Assembly: GCA_002633005.1 (NCBI GenBank)
Contig: NMRA01000201.1
Span: 125,910-187,909, forward strand
Source of the DNA: Phoronis australis
Lineage: Eukaryota > Phoronida > Phoronidae
Direction: 5' to 3'
DNA length: 62,000 bases
In this document: piece after piece, positions 24,401-37,400 of the stretch
Layout: each line of letters starts with the position of its first letter
Numbering within the stretch: the stretch's first letter is position 1
The notes under the pieces: model-generated
What the model saw: only the letters and a program-made list of their open reading frames with translations
Told to the model about the DNA's origin: nothing
Databases searched by the model: none
Translations under genes and position numbers: made by a program

Positions 24401-25549
24401 TGCCATTACCTATAACGAGGTTTTTTCTTTTCGTTTGTAGCAATTCCTGGAGACATGACGCGCTTCTGAGTAATCCGAGTCGTCAAAGCCCTGCAAGCTT
24501 AAATCGTGGTATGTTGTTTTACTTTGGCCTTGATGTAAATGAACCTTATTACCTGTTTCAAACATAATGCTATAAAGGTCAGTTAAACATGTCCTCGGTT
24601 GATTTAGTGTTTAGTGTACTTTACTTCCTTGAAGAAATTATCTCTGTAACATTAGTCTTTATGTTACAAATCATGTCTTGCATTTCGCATTTTGTTTCTG
24701 TGAAGTTCACATTACTTTGTGGTGGACGTTTTTGATGGCAGTTTTGTTTTGAATTCAGAAAATGCTACAGTGGTAACGTTATGTGATGGAGGTAGCGTTG
24801 GTGAACCTTGAAATGTGAATGACAGTGATGAAGCCTCATTGGAAGTGAAGCGGTCTGGCAAGGTGTACTATCAAAAGTTTTCACTACGTAAAATGCAGAA
24901 GTGTTGATTGAGCGTGTTTCGGGTAGTTTTTGCCATTTTTTTGTTGCAGAGTATAATATGGTAACGGTTTTGGATCAGGTTTCATGATTTGAATTTTAAA
25001 TTTTATCATTTCCTGTCTAGCTGTAAAGGCTATCTGTGAAGAAAAAACACTTCGTTTGTCAAGTCACCCCTTTAGGAGACTCGAGGTAGAAATAATTTGC
25101 ATTATATTCCCAGAATGAGCAGGTAGCAACTCAATCTACTGTGGTTCTTTTGGTATAAGGGACATTTTGCACAAAATTGCTCGAATTTGATTATTGTCAC
25201 AACTAGAAATCCTCCGATATTCACTAGGTGGCGCTGATGAAGAAAGGTTCCTCTTGTTAACATCTGAGTAGACTGAGATCAAGAAGTACTTGGTCAGCAT
25301 GGTTGTTTAGTGTGTACAGGGTATAAGGACACTAGGTGGTTGGTTACCTGATGTAACATTTCAGTGGGAGGTCCCTTGCTGCACTAACGCCACCTGGTGA
25401 ATTTTGCCTTCCACAACGTAAACCTGTTCCTACAANAAAAATACTTAATTGGTATGCCAATTTACGCAAGTTTGTTTAGTAATCCAATGCTGTGTCATCT
25501 CAACATACTATGGGAAAAATTCTTTAATATGGGACAAAAATAATTGCTC

Positions 25550-25790
25550 ACAGGCTTACCACATTGTTGCAAATGCTCAAAGTTCTACCAAGTGCTGTTT
25601 AGTAATTGCTCCGCCATACAAAGGATGCCAAAAGCCAAGTGAATTTTCCAGAAAAGTTATTTTTGTTGAAAATTTTGACAAAATGAAATTCACCTGTTTG
25701 TCGTATTGTGGTCTGTGTCACAAACTGAAGAACTTTCACCGTTACAAAATTTTTAATGCTTCATTGCCACATTAGGCACATTTTCTGACC
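25550..25790 (+). repeat. Dispersed repeat C, copy 1
   Basis: Shares TTGAAAATTTTGACAAAATG, a TCGTATTGTGGTCT block and TTTTTAATGCTTCATTGCC with 40740-41050, all in order. A shorter, weaker match lies near 46600-46670. Confidence 0.6.
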
Positions 25791-27659
25791 AACAGCTACA
25801 AATGCTTCTTACTGCTTGGGATAATGGTAGTCACTTACTACAGCATCTGGACGGCCGGCTTCTGGTTTGGGATTAGCAAACAAAGATGGTTGACAGTGAC
25901 AACGACTGCCTTTTCATGGCAACATTCTTTCTTGACCATGTTAGGTATTGCGGACTTTTTCATTGTTTGACTGACAAAAATTGGTTGCCTACAATAGAAG
26001 GAAAGAATGCAGTGAAATTGGAATGGGAAGCACGTCATGCAAGCCAAAAACGAACCCTGTATTTGTTGTTTACTGCATGTAAGGGGCATCTAGGACTGCG
26101 TGGACAATGAAACATTCACCATTCCCGGATCTAAGTATGGATTGCTGCATCTTTACAATATATACACAATTTTTACAGGACCACCGATACTTCTATACTC
26201 TGATTGGTTGAAACATGGTACGACAACTTCTCATATTCTGGAATATCACTTTTCATTCATGCCGCTCGGGGGATGTCACAAGTCGCTATTCGTGATCTGA
26301 CCAATGAGACGCTGTGGAAACCATAAACCTTCGCTACAGCTGACGATGCAAGCACATCAAAGCAGGTGCTAATCTGTTAGGAGTTGAAAAATCAGAGGAA
26401 GAAAGCACCAGTGATCGTTTAATAAATAGATATGGATCGATCCCTCAGGCATATCAAGTTGCGTTGTTCTCCCTCGGACCATATGACCTGATCACCATCG
26501 CTACTGGTCTGTATTTGTTTACTGTTGGCCTTCATCATTGAACGTCCTAGTGTCTGTTTCGTGAAAAGAAACTTAAAACTTTGGTTTCCGATACACAGTT
26601 GCTGAATAAATGTTTTGCTGTATAATTGTTAGCACATCACAGTTTGGAAATAATTCTTGAAAATTATCTGAGCAACTAAGGAATTATGGGAATATTTTTC
26701 TTTTGCTGTGGTGAGAAACTTTTTGTTCAGAAATGTTTTTAATTTGTTGTATAAGACGAAATTTCTGACTTTGAGTCTCATTTCATGAAACCCCTTATCC
26801 ACTTACTAACTGAACTTCTGTTCTTTGAGTGGATTGTCAATATTTTTAGTTATGACAGGACACAACCTGTCATGTGTGGGTGCTTTCACAGAATGGTGCT
26901 GTTTGCCTATTTGACCATATGGAATGTTATCAGTCTAATGGGTTCTGCATCCACTTTTTCTTCTGCAGCTTGTACAGATAAAGATAGAATGCCATCAACG
27001 TTTATGTTAAAATGACTATAATGCCGTTCTCCTGTCCAAAATGAGTTCCTAGTCCCCCCACCCCCCCCCCCACAGATGTAAAATTGGACACAGTTATTAA
27101 ATTAATCCTCAGTGTTTAGATAGAACATCTAAATAATCTGCGACTCAAATAAGGGCCTAAGACTCTTATTAGGTTTGGTAGACCCTAAAATTGCAAATTT
27201 GACAATAGCGCATGAGCTCACTGCCTGTGTTTTTATACTGTAATGACACTGGCCTTGATTTCAACAAATGTCAGGCAGAAGAATTGGCAGTCTGTAATAC
27301 AATCGCAAAAATATAACGAATGTTAATGTTTCATAGCTCTGGTCAAAGCTAATAACTTCACAAGAGTCCATCCCATCCAACAATAACCCCAAAATTTTAT
27401 GTTTCGGATGCAAAAACCATAATGTCTAATGTCCCTTTAAATCACTCTGAAAAGAAGTGGTGCATACAAGTTAAGTCGCACTATTGTGTTGCTCAGGCAA
27501 GTTACACAAAGGAACAGCAGTTCCAGTGTGGTTATTTTTTCTTTTTTTTCTGTTGTAGTTAATGTGTGTTAGCTTATCCACAGAGTATTTGGCTGCTTTT
27601 TGCAAAGTTAGTGGGTTTGATTCCACACAATTTAGGACACAGTATGGCAACAAGTGACA

Positions 27660-27860
27660 TTTTTCCTAAAACATTAGCAACACCAAATGTATGCTATATC
27701 ATTTTGGAAGGTCTATATATAGCTACTAGCAGACAATCATTCTAATTGTGGGCAATCCACAACATTGTTAGAAGCCTTTGAAAAATGAAAAATGGCCAAT
27801 TTTAGCAATTATTTTTTGTCTTAGTGAGAATTTACCATTCTGGAGGACAATGTCCCTTTA
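27660..27860 (+). repeat. Dispersed repeat D, copy 2
   Basis: Clearest copy of the family, with CCTTTGAAAAATGAAAAATG followed by GCCAATTTTAGCAATTATTT. A related block (CACACTTTGAAAACGAGAAA then ATGATAATTTTGGCAA) lies near 53020-53060. Confidence 0.5.
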
Positions 27861-30800
27861 ATTCCACCAAAGAATGCTGTGAAATTTCAATGGGGGTTGA
27901 GTCGTGCCAATTCCATGTTTTTAGGGCCTGAAATTACCTTTGTCTTAATTATACATGATTAATGTTGTGACTGTTTTGTAATCTTCATTTTTTTGCATAT
28001 GTATATCTTTGACTGTTGTGAAGTGCTCCATGAATAATAGTTATTGATATTAATTGATACTATTTTATTCTTCTTTTCCACTTTTGTATTTGTATTTCAA
28101 ATCTATGTGTATGAGAATAAACTGATTATTAAACGAAACTGCAATATACAATGTTCTGGTGTCAAAAATAAATTCCTTCTGCTATACTTGGTTAAGCAAT
28201 GTCAAGGCAATCTTATTCTTTGTTTTAATTGTTTTAATTGAAGTGGATTGCAATAAAACGCTTGAAATGCCCTGGTGGTCATAAAGCTTTGCTGCTAAAA
28301 CTGTCCCACCATGACAAGCTAAGTAATAATCCTTGTATGGAGTAATAATTAAATTAAATTCATTTCAATTCTAATCTGGGCAACCAAAAGGTGGGACGAT
28401 TGTGTAAGGGATTGGTGACCTAAATAAAAATTGTTTTTGACAGAAGGTGCTGGTTTATTGCACAAACATTGCACTGGGTATTTGTATTTTTTATCAAAAT
28501 TAAATATAAAAAGTATTCAAACAGGTTTATGATGGATCAACGACAGTTTGAGATGTACCATAACTTCGGCTATGATGCTTCCTGACTTGTGTTTTCGAAT
28601 TGTGAAATAATAGGATTCTGTCGTATCATCAGTTTGGGTGGATATCTCGTAAGAAACTCGTTTTACAGAACGAAGCCCCACTTTAATGAGGGTGGACCTT
28701 GATAATTTTGTGATTCAGTCGTCTCGGCTGCAAGCGTTGCTAGTCAGGCCCTGTGTACTGTAATCACCTGTCGTGTTTACACTGACGAGTTTTTATAGAC
28801 CTGCTATTTTACTTTTTAATGAACATGACTGCAGTGAACATACCTGAGGTGTCACGGTGTACTGATGAATTTCTTTTTAAGTTCTGCATGGCGGATCGAT
28901 GACTGCGCCTTGATGATTTTTACTTGGCCGTTTTGCCGCAAGTCAAATCGTATCTTGTGCTACATGTTCTCTGGTTTACTCGCCCTCGTGCGAAAGATTC
29001 TGTTAATAACGGTGTCGAGAAGCATTTGTGTCTTGTGCGATAGTTGAATTTCTTCTGATAGTTGATACATAGATGTTTTTTAAAGTGCTGTCTTTGTCAA
29101 AGATTTTTAAAAGATACGTCAACAAGTTGTTGAACATTTAATCCGCGCGATCCCGTTTTGTCGTATTCACATCCTATAACATTGCTTCCCATTCGTTGAT
29201 GTGAAGTTTTTATGCACGTTTTGTGCTTCTTAGTTCATGAAATTGCATTTTACATGCATGAGCCTAGCATTTTTTCGAGAAATGACGATCTGTTAGTTCT
29301 GTGAACACCCAGAAATCACTTCTCATATGGTTTACGAACAAGATGAGAACAATGTTATAGCGGTAAGTGTTCTCAACAAATAGTTCTCGTCGTGGACAGA
29401 TCATAGGTTTAGTACAGCGGGTTTAAAAGTATAACCACATGTAGTATTGGTAAAAGAACGTCTTTGTTATATTCCCAGATGTTGTAGTCTTTTTTGGAAG
29501 ATCGATGGCTCAATTTTTCCCGCAGTGTGAATCGTGCCATTCGTCTATCACATAGGTCTGTTTTTCTCGACTTCTACTGTGGACTGTGTGCGAAAATAAG
29601 TAAAAGGTTACAATGAAGCGCTCGTGTTCTCTCCGCTCTTTTTGTGCGCAGATGTCAAAATCGCTAACTTTCAGCGTGCCATATGCTTTTGAGTTAGTTG
29701 TATTATTATTCTCGATTTTCCATATTCTCACAAGGTTTGACAGCTCGACAAAGTCACCAGGATTAAATCAATGTTGCCGGCAGTACGTCAATGAAACGAC
29801 CATTTGTTATCAATTGGTCTCCTAAAGATTTCTAGTCGCCTCTGGTGAGAAAATGCCGTTTGTAATATAATAATCCAAGTCGCGAGCTATTTACTAGCGA
29901 AGAGTCACTTTTCAGGCTATAGTTTTTAACTGTTGACTGAAACGTTAGACCAGCACACGGGTTAGCAAACCTCGAACTTTCGTTAAATTTGATTCAGAGT
30001 ATTCCGCGAATTGTCTAATGTCTAAATTGATTAAACGTTTAAGTTGCTGAATCCGACTGGCGAATAAGACGAACACTTAAAATTTGATTTAAACCATTTT
30101 TAAGGTAATGCATTGAGGAGAATCAGGAACTTTGGCCTAGATACAACAAAATTACAATCCGCATGTCCTTGCATTCTCTACTACAATAATCGCGGAAATT
30201 TAAACCCAGTCGGTGTCCCCATAAGTGTCTGAAGTGTTCTCAATCAAGCCTTTTGTGCTAAATGTGGAAAACTAAAAAAAACGTATCAAGTCTTGTCAAG
30301 TCTAGTTTCAGTTCTAAACAATTCGTTACCAATCAGAAATAGAAAAAATCGAGGACACAGTAACTTTTAGGACAGAGCGCAGGATTCGGTTGTGATCATT
30401 ACCAAGTGTATTTTTGACAATAATCAATGACACTTTTCTCGACGTCTTACCCTTGGAAATTTCGGTAGTTGAGTCTTCCTACGTGTTTTGGTATCTAGGG
30501 GGATTATCTTTAATTATGTTTGCGTAATTGCTACCCAGCAGCGGTGTCAAAGGATATTTAAATTGAATCAGGAATCTGATATTTTGAGTGTTCTAAATGA
30601 GTTTATCTTTAAACGCCGAAGGTAAATTGTGGTCAAATTTCAGGTTTGTCGGTGTAGTTCTTGCATTTTCAAAACTTTATTGGAACGTATTGCATGTTTG
30701 AAACGCTCGACACGTTCGTTACCACCTAGGCTAGGCAAGTGTTGAACACATTTGGCAAAACGACTCAAACACGTCTTACAACTAGCAATGCGATTAAAAC

Positions 30801-32988
30801 TGTGTACAACGAATCATTAGTAAACAGTTGGAATTATTATGCAAATGCCAACACGTTTCGAAGAAATCGTGGCCCAGAAAAGACAATTTGTGAAAAGGAT
30901 ATTTGGACAGCCATTCCACGGCCTCGTTATTTCACCAGGCGACTGGCTTGAAACATTCGCTGGATACAACTAGTTTCGATTGGAATTCCAGTAAGACATC
31001 ACACTCAAATCTTTATATAGAGTACCTCGTCTATTTTTATCCGACTCTGACGCATGGATAAACCTCAACAAATGTTTTGAAGCTTTTTTCTTATAACTTT
31101 TTAGTGGGCTATGTTGATCTGTCCCGAGGGGTATTCACGAAGTAGTGGCTAACTTTAGTGGGAACTCATCGTTCAGTGGCGTTGAATGGAGACCGGACGA
31201 GAAGGCTTTTCATGTTTGGAAAGTCTGGGTCCGCCGGGTTACGCGTTTTAAGATACTCGTTAGTGAACGCTAGATAAATCCCTTGATTCCCTTGTAAGGC
31301 GTGATCTCGCCAAATATCAAGAAACAGGAAACGCAGCCAGCCCTGAACTAGTTCCCACAGTGGCTGCGCCTCCCGGCGAAAGGCAAAGTAGTGTGACATT
31401 TCGTCACTTGAATATTGGACAGAAATAAGCACCAACTGTGTAAATCTGCTTTCCCTTGTCAATAACGAACGCCAAGTAAACACAACTGCAAGATTCGCAT
31501 TTTCTGTTGCAATGTTTGTTTCAATTTGCATCACCTGTTATTTGAAGAAACGTATGGTTCTAGGTTTTACGTACAAAACGTGGTGACAAATGTCGGAAAT
31601 TGAACAGTTCGTGGAAAAAAAGATGAACAGAGTTGTGTAAACTTTAGAGCACGTTATTTTGAACGTGTCATAAAAAATAAAAGTTATTGCTTGACCCTTG
31701 GGTTTTCTTGTTTAGTGTTTCCCATCATGTGAACGGGATCCCGCATTTCACGGTAAGTAACGCCAAAGCGTTCAAATGATGCCTGCACTAATTCATTCAT
31801 GTTGACAACAAACCGCCTTTTTGTCAAATAATTTTTGAACGAAAGAACGAATCGCAGAAGTTTCTCCTTTGAATTGCCGTACTCTTTTTATTGCACAGAC
31901 GTATTGTAGAATATTTTCTTTGTAGCGGTCCCCTGAAGCAATAAATAAGTGATTACATATATTGCGGTGCACCTGTAAAATTCTAATAATACTTACAACG
32001 TCAAATGTTTAAGGGTTCATAAACTATTCTTTTCATTAACGTTCTGTACACTCCTTGTGTATATCCACCTGTACAGCTGGTAGTGTTTTTGCTCAACAAA
32101 TGTTGTTTTTCGTAGGATTTCAAGTAAATCAACAGCGAAAACACAAATCTGATTAATGCCTCTCGTGAAAACGTGCTTGTTTTTTGTGAATTGGCAGTTT
32201 TGCAGAGTCGCTCGATCGAAATATGCACCAGTTCCTGCAAAATTAACGGAAAGTTTTCAGATCGTATGGTACCGTTTGTAACTAAGTTGGATAGCAGCCA
32301 TGCTATACTGAGTTGATGTCTAACGGGAAACTTTCAAGCTAAAGCATTGCACAGATAATGAGACGGAATTTGGTTTGAAGGTTGTATTTACAAAGGTGTT
32401 TTCATGCTGAAACTAAATTTCAAAAGTAATATTGAACAATATAATTTTGATTAAGTTTCAAAGAGATACGCAGATTTTCCGCTCGTGTACAATGAACTCT
32501 GCAGTTGGAACCCGGGCAAGGGAGGGTATATTATTCACGTTAGGTGATACATTAATCTTGGAGATTAAGTTCCGTTTTATTAAGGGCACGATAATGAATT
32601 TGCATTTTAATGAGTTCTGAAGAATGTCTTTTGTTGGTGCGTGCTTAAAATACTTGAATAAACAAGTAGAGAATTCACGAAGTCTGAATGATACCCGAGA
32701 CGCATGCGCACGCTGTATGTCCACCTGGCATCCAAAGCTTATTATTTTTAGAAAGATTTTTAAGATTTGGTGCAAAGAATGGATCCACTGGTGCTGTGTT
32801 CTGATTTGTCAATTCATACATGTAGTTATAGATTTTGTGTAGCCCTTGAAAGTGATATATTCAGAATTTTGGGAGACGGTGTCTCTCGTCACAATGTTGC
32901 AAGGGAACAATTTTGACAACAGAGCGATTTACGATTTAATTTAAAAGGCACAACTGCAACTTTCTAATAGTATTCATAAAACGCTGAT

Positions 32989-33144
32989 CAGGGCCCAGTT
33001 GCATAAAAGTTATGGGCCTACGCCATATAGCAACAATGACCTCGCATTATCATTCGCCACGTTGTTATTGTTGAACAATCCACGTGACGTCGTGCAACAA
33101 ACTTATCCAGCGGTTAACTTTTGAAGCTTTATGCAACTCAGCCC
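32989..33144. mobile_element. Small MITE, ends GGGCCCAGTTGCATAAA
   Basis: The left end GGGCCCAGTTGCATAAAAG is mirrored by the right end CTTTATGCAACTCAGCCC over about 20 bases, with further pairing of AAAGTTA on both sides. It is about 155 bp long with no coding capacity. Ends of this style (GGGC..AGTTGCATAAA) are frequent in animal MITEs. It sits in the CpG-dense domain 1.2 kb before the Musashi start. Confidence 0.7.
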
Positions 33145-34029
33145 AGAAGTTTAAAAAGAACTGTAACTGTGCAGTGCCATAGAAACGTGTCGTAAAAACG
33201 TGACCACAAGTCAAGTGTCGGTGATGCCAGAACGAGGGATGAATAAGAACGAACCGTTGTTGTGCGTTCTTAGAAATCTCTGGCGCGAAATACACCGACA
33301 CACAGTTTCGCAGTTCCCCACATAACGACGTTCCCCCCTTCCCAGAATAACGGAACGAAAGCTTGGCCTGATATTGTTTTGCTAAATGGTCCACCAGATC
33401 ACGTCTTAAAAAGTTGCTGTGCAAATATTCAGGCTCTTTCCTATGCGTCATTAGCAGCTGAAATGCGATATTTTAAAATAAGCACGTTCCGGATTACCTA
33501 GTGTTCTGCTGGTTTGTTTTGCAAACGACATTTTTCAAGAATGTCGTCTGACAAGGTTAGCACAGTGGGAAGCCAGGCTCTGACAACCGCGAGCAAAATC
33601 TGAGAAAGCATGAGATAGTCTAGAGGCAGATAAACGTCCACATATGCCTAACTTAGTGGAGGCAAACACAGGGATCATACGCTGGTATTAGCCATTCACT
33701 GATAAATCATTCCCCAAAACACACATTCAAAATATTCGAATTGGGGGTTATCATAGTTTAAACAGTCTTATCTTGACGTTTTCTTTAGGACATAAGATTT
33801 TGTTGCTCGCTACACAATTAGTGACCATTAATGAGGATCAACAAAGTATTTAGATTGCGATAGTGTGTTTACGACCTGCAAACTTCAAGTGTTTTCAATC
33901 CCGGTCCCAAAGAAATTAAATCAGTGAATCAGAAGGCAAACAATGCAGACTAAAATTCATACCCTTTGAAAACAATTTACATCTTATTTAAAATTGCCTT
34001 TTCAGGGCACTTACTGCAAGTGACTAGGT

Positions 34030-34374
34030 TGGTTATTTAGTCCCATTTCTTTATGTGACGCGATAGAGAGACAACTGAATTTGAAATACGGTGTTTAGTT
34101 TCAGCTCCCCAGGTGTCAGCACCATAAAGAGAGGCGGAGCCTGTTCGACGAGTGACGTCAATAAAATTACATGCGTCTCAATGGAAACGCCAAAGAACCA
34201 ATAAAATGTACGACTTGAGTGCCAATCAAGTTTACTTCGCGCCTTTTCAATCCTCTAATGCCCACCCACGACGGACTCAGTGGAGAAAAGGTTTGCATAG
34301 AGTCCACGTGTTTTATTGTCAGTTGAACAGTTAGTGTGTAGCTGTGTACAGTAGAGAAGTTTAGAACTCTTAGA
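34030..34374 (+). promoter_or_regulatory. Probable promoter-proximal region and 5' UTR of Musashi
   Basis: The 350 bases before the ATG contain a perfect palindromic CRE, TGACGTCA, at 34153-34160. There are two CCAAT boxes at 34198-34202 and 34222-34226, and an E2F-like TTCGCGCC at 34236-34243. An octamer-like TTTGCATA lies near 34292, and the E-box CACGTG is at 34305-34310. No clear TATA box is placed before a start site; TTTTATTG at 34310 is a weak AT-rich candidate. Spacing and CpG density suit a CRE/NF-Y type promoter, but the transcription start site is inferred only. Confidence 0.5.
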
Positions 34375-34433
34375 ATGGAGCCTTCAACGCACCAGACCAT
34401 GAGCAACGGAGAATCCGAATCGAACGATCCTGG
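34375..34433 (+). CDS. msi: Musashi exon 1 (start codon, N-terminal tail)
   Basis: Encodes residues 1-19 plus two bases of codon 20: a polar, disordered-looking tail rich in Ser, Asn and Glu, ending in NDPG just before RRM1. Such a short acidic tail ending in DP-x-KMF is typical of Musashi proteins. The donor is GTTAGT at 34434 and the exon ends in phase 2. The 5' UTR is probably contiguous upstream, because there is an in-frame stop at 34339-34341 and no obvious acceptor just before the ATG, but its start is not defined. Confidence 0.9.
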
Positions 34434-37400
34434 GTTAGTGGGCCAAACTTAGTTTGGAACGAACCGTGATTAAAACCGCGTTGGTCAATCAATGAATGCT
34501 ACTTGACCTATTATTTATTGCAAAGTTCAAACTTATTGACGGCATTGTCTTACACATGTTTTTGTTTTTTGTTGCAGAAAAATGTTCGTCGGTGGCTTGA
34601 GCTGGCAAACAACTGATGGTAAGCGATCGATTGTATAGTTGTTCTGATATTTTCTTGAGTTTGCTGTTCGGTTTGTTTTACATTGCTACTTTGTTCGAAA
34701 TCGTTCGTCCGAATCAAGATGGAGGCTAGGATTTGTAAACATTGTTGATCTAATAGTCTATATTTTCCTCTTCAGCGTCTCTTGGGGAGTACTTCGGCAA
34801 CTATGGAGAAATTCATGAGGCTACGGTCATGCGAGATCCAAATACGAAGCGTTCGAGGTTAGTTCTGAGAGAAAAATTCATTGACTTCTTGGAGTAGTTT
34901 GTGTACCCTCCCGCGTGGGGGCTGTCATTTTCTTACTAGACGTTAGTGACCAATAGTGATTACTCATAATTTTTAGCTCGGCTTTGTAACATAGGCTTCC
35001 GATTTCTCTTTGCCCTTTCTTAGTAATTTAATTGTCATGTTGTAATTAGTGGCCCTAGTTATTTTGTCCAGATCAGCTTCTTCTGTTTAGCTGGTTGTGT
35101 TTAACTGATAGAAGTTGTCTCTGGCTGCCAAAGTTACTGGTATTGGGCATAGCTGTGTCAAAAGCTTGTTTGGTCATAAATTTTCACGTTCTGAAAGTAG
35201 TAATTGCACATCACAATTTGAATATGTTTTAACAGAACTGGCTTCATGTGTAGTGGTTTGCTAACCTGAAACTAGTGAAGTATGAAAAGTAACTAACTGT
35301 CCTAACCGTCAGATATAGTAATCCCAAAGAATACTACTCCATGGTGTCGGTCAAACAAGCAGCTATGTTGACCAGAGGAACACTCCCTGCTTGCTTTCTT
35401 TGACCATATTTTGAATTTATGTTGACCGTTCTTTCAGGGGGTTTGGATTTGTTACATTTCGCGATCCGTCTAGTGTAGACAAGGTCCTTGCTATGGGCAA
35501 GCACGAAATAGATGAAAAGAAGGTACTGAACTTTTAAACTGCTCAGCTGTGTGAGAAAAAAAGCCGCGGCTTGAATTAAAGGGCTACAGCGTGGGCTGTA
35601 GAATGTTCACGGCTCCAATTTAGGAAATTTTGAAATCTTAGATCTAGAAAATATAGTTTAAAGCGGTCATAAACCCGTGGTCGGTCCAAGAAGAAAACTT
35701 TTGGTTTAGACAACTTACAGCTTTGAATTTGGTCTCTATTTGTTCCTCACATTCATTAAACGTGATTTACAGAGAACTGAGAGTTCTTTATTCCTTGAGA
35801 CCGTGCTTGGTGAATAAAATGTCTCGGCGTCACAAGCCATCTTGTAAAGGCTAGATGAGATCACTAATGAACTATGTTTCCTTTTGAAGTCCTGAAATCA
35901 CCTATAATTTGATTTTTAGAAGGAACAATTCGAGACCAATTTTGTCATGGCAAGTGGTCTTAATCATAAGTTGGGTTTTGTGAGGGACGGTGGGTTGATA
36001 GCCGCTTTAAAGGCTAACGGCATGTTTGAAATTTGAATCACGTACACTCTAGTCCTCGCATACATATTCAAGCCCTGGTTTTTTGTTAGTTCATGCTTAG
36101 TTTGTTATGTTTTCCAAGACATCTTCTAGTCTACTGTGTACATATACAGATATTATGTGTTTTACTGTAGCCCTGCTTGTTTAAACTTGAGAAGGCATTC
36201 TTAGATCTGGCTAGAACAACACTCTATCTGACTATATAGCTGCTAGTGTCGCATGATCTTAAAAAAATAGCTGACAAATCGTTGACAGTGTTGGACATGA
36301 TATATGATCATTGTTTGTCGTAATTGCCTGTCATCAATCGATGCCATGTTCGCCAATTTACCATAAAAGTCTGATCCAGTCAAATCAGTGATACAGAAAA
36401 ATCAGCCGTAATCTTTACGCATTGTTCTAAGCATTACTATTCCGTAGTGTTATGCGTAGTTCTCTTCTGCCTAAAGAAGTTGTGTGAGTAATTTAAATTT
36501 CTGCTGAGGCTATCGATGGAATTCTATTCTCAATATTACCTCACCTTGGCAGACTTTGTAATCAGTACCAGGTCAACTTCAAGCCCAAAGTTTATCTGTG
36601 ATTTGAAATGCCTGTCACTGTGGCCACGTCATAAATCACTGATAGGCTTGAGGCATTAAGATTTTGCTTGAATCTTTTATTTAATGAAATCCCTGCAAAA
36701 CGTTTTACCCAACCCCCAGATATTGAAAAAAACGGCAATGTATGTGTTTGGTAGAGTTCTATAATCAAATTTTGTGCAATTTCCTTAATTAATTTACGAT
36801 TTCGATTTCAGGTTGATCCAAAGTTGGCAGTACCCAAGAAGGCCCAGCCAAAGGTATTTACCCTATGATTAATTGAAATTACCTCGTAGATATTGGCAGT
36901 TTTATGTTGATCATCTTATCTTCAACCTAGTTGTGACTGCTGTCTAGGTAGGTTTCCATTTTGGTGAGGCAACAATCTTTGTTCCTGCTCAATCAGCCTT
37001 TGCAGATGTCTTAGATTTTGTGGAACTGGGCAATATGAGTGAGATATAGTGACTGTAGGATGTCGTTTTTATGGCTGTGAATTATCTGACCAGGTCTGGC
37101 TCTGTCTGAGTTTATATTCCCATTAAGGAGGGCCGCTGATGCCTTGTTTATTATCCAAACCACCCATCAGCCTGGAATGGGTCAATCAAAACAGTTGGGC
37201 CATTGTTCCAAGTATTTTCACTCCAGGGCCACTTGAACCTCTGATGACTCATGTGCAATTTGGAATGTTTTTCGTCTCAAGTTCTCTTAAAATAGCATTT
37301 ACACTGCTCCAGTGGTGGTGTTATGTAGCAGGGTTTTTGGCCATTAATGGGCTTTGAACACTGTTTTTTTGCCTGGTTTCCTGATTTTAATTATAGAAAG

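Larger units (their letters stand above)
19507..28550. other. 5' flank, non-coding, mostly featureless
   Basis: Low-CpG sequence without a supportable exon. It contains a MITE at 21295-21472, one copy each of two dispersed repeats (about 25550-25790 and 27660-27860), a poly-C stretch at about 27054-27072 and an ambiguous base at 25436. Short open frames on both strands have no recognisable domain. Confidence 0.55.
28550..35000. promoter_or_regulatory. CpG-dense domain around the Musashi promoter
   Basis: CpG frequency rises near 28550 and falls near 35000. Hand counts give 14 CpG in 29101-29400 and 11 in 30001-30300, against 2 in 26701-27000 and 3 in 47881-48180. The surrounding DNA is rich in TG and CA, as expected where methylated CpG has decayed. 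Apart from one MITE at about 32989-33144 and exons 1-3 with their upstream sequence, I see no genes here. It is best read as an unmethylated regulatory domain upstream of and over the first exons; the function is inferred. Confidence 0.5.

Noticed and set aside
27054-27072. Poly-C tract
   Set aside because: Simple homopolymer-like run, with no associated element or function evident.
31166-31534. 122-codon minus-strand open frame
   Set aside because: No recognisable domain and no splice or start context beyond an ATG. It lies in the CpG-rich domain, where stop codons are rarer by composition.
33065-33451. 128-codon minus-strand open frame
   Set aside because: Its 3' end runs into the MITE at 32989-33144 and the protein has no recognisable motif; probably chance.
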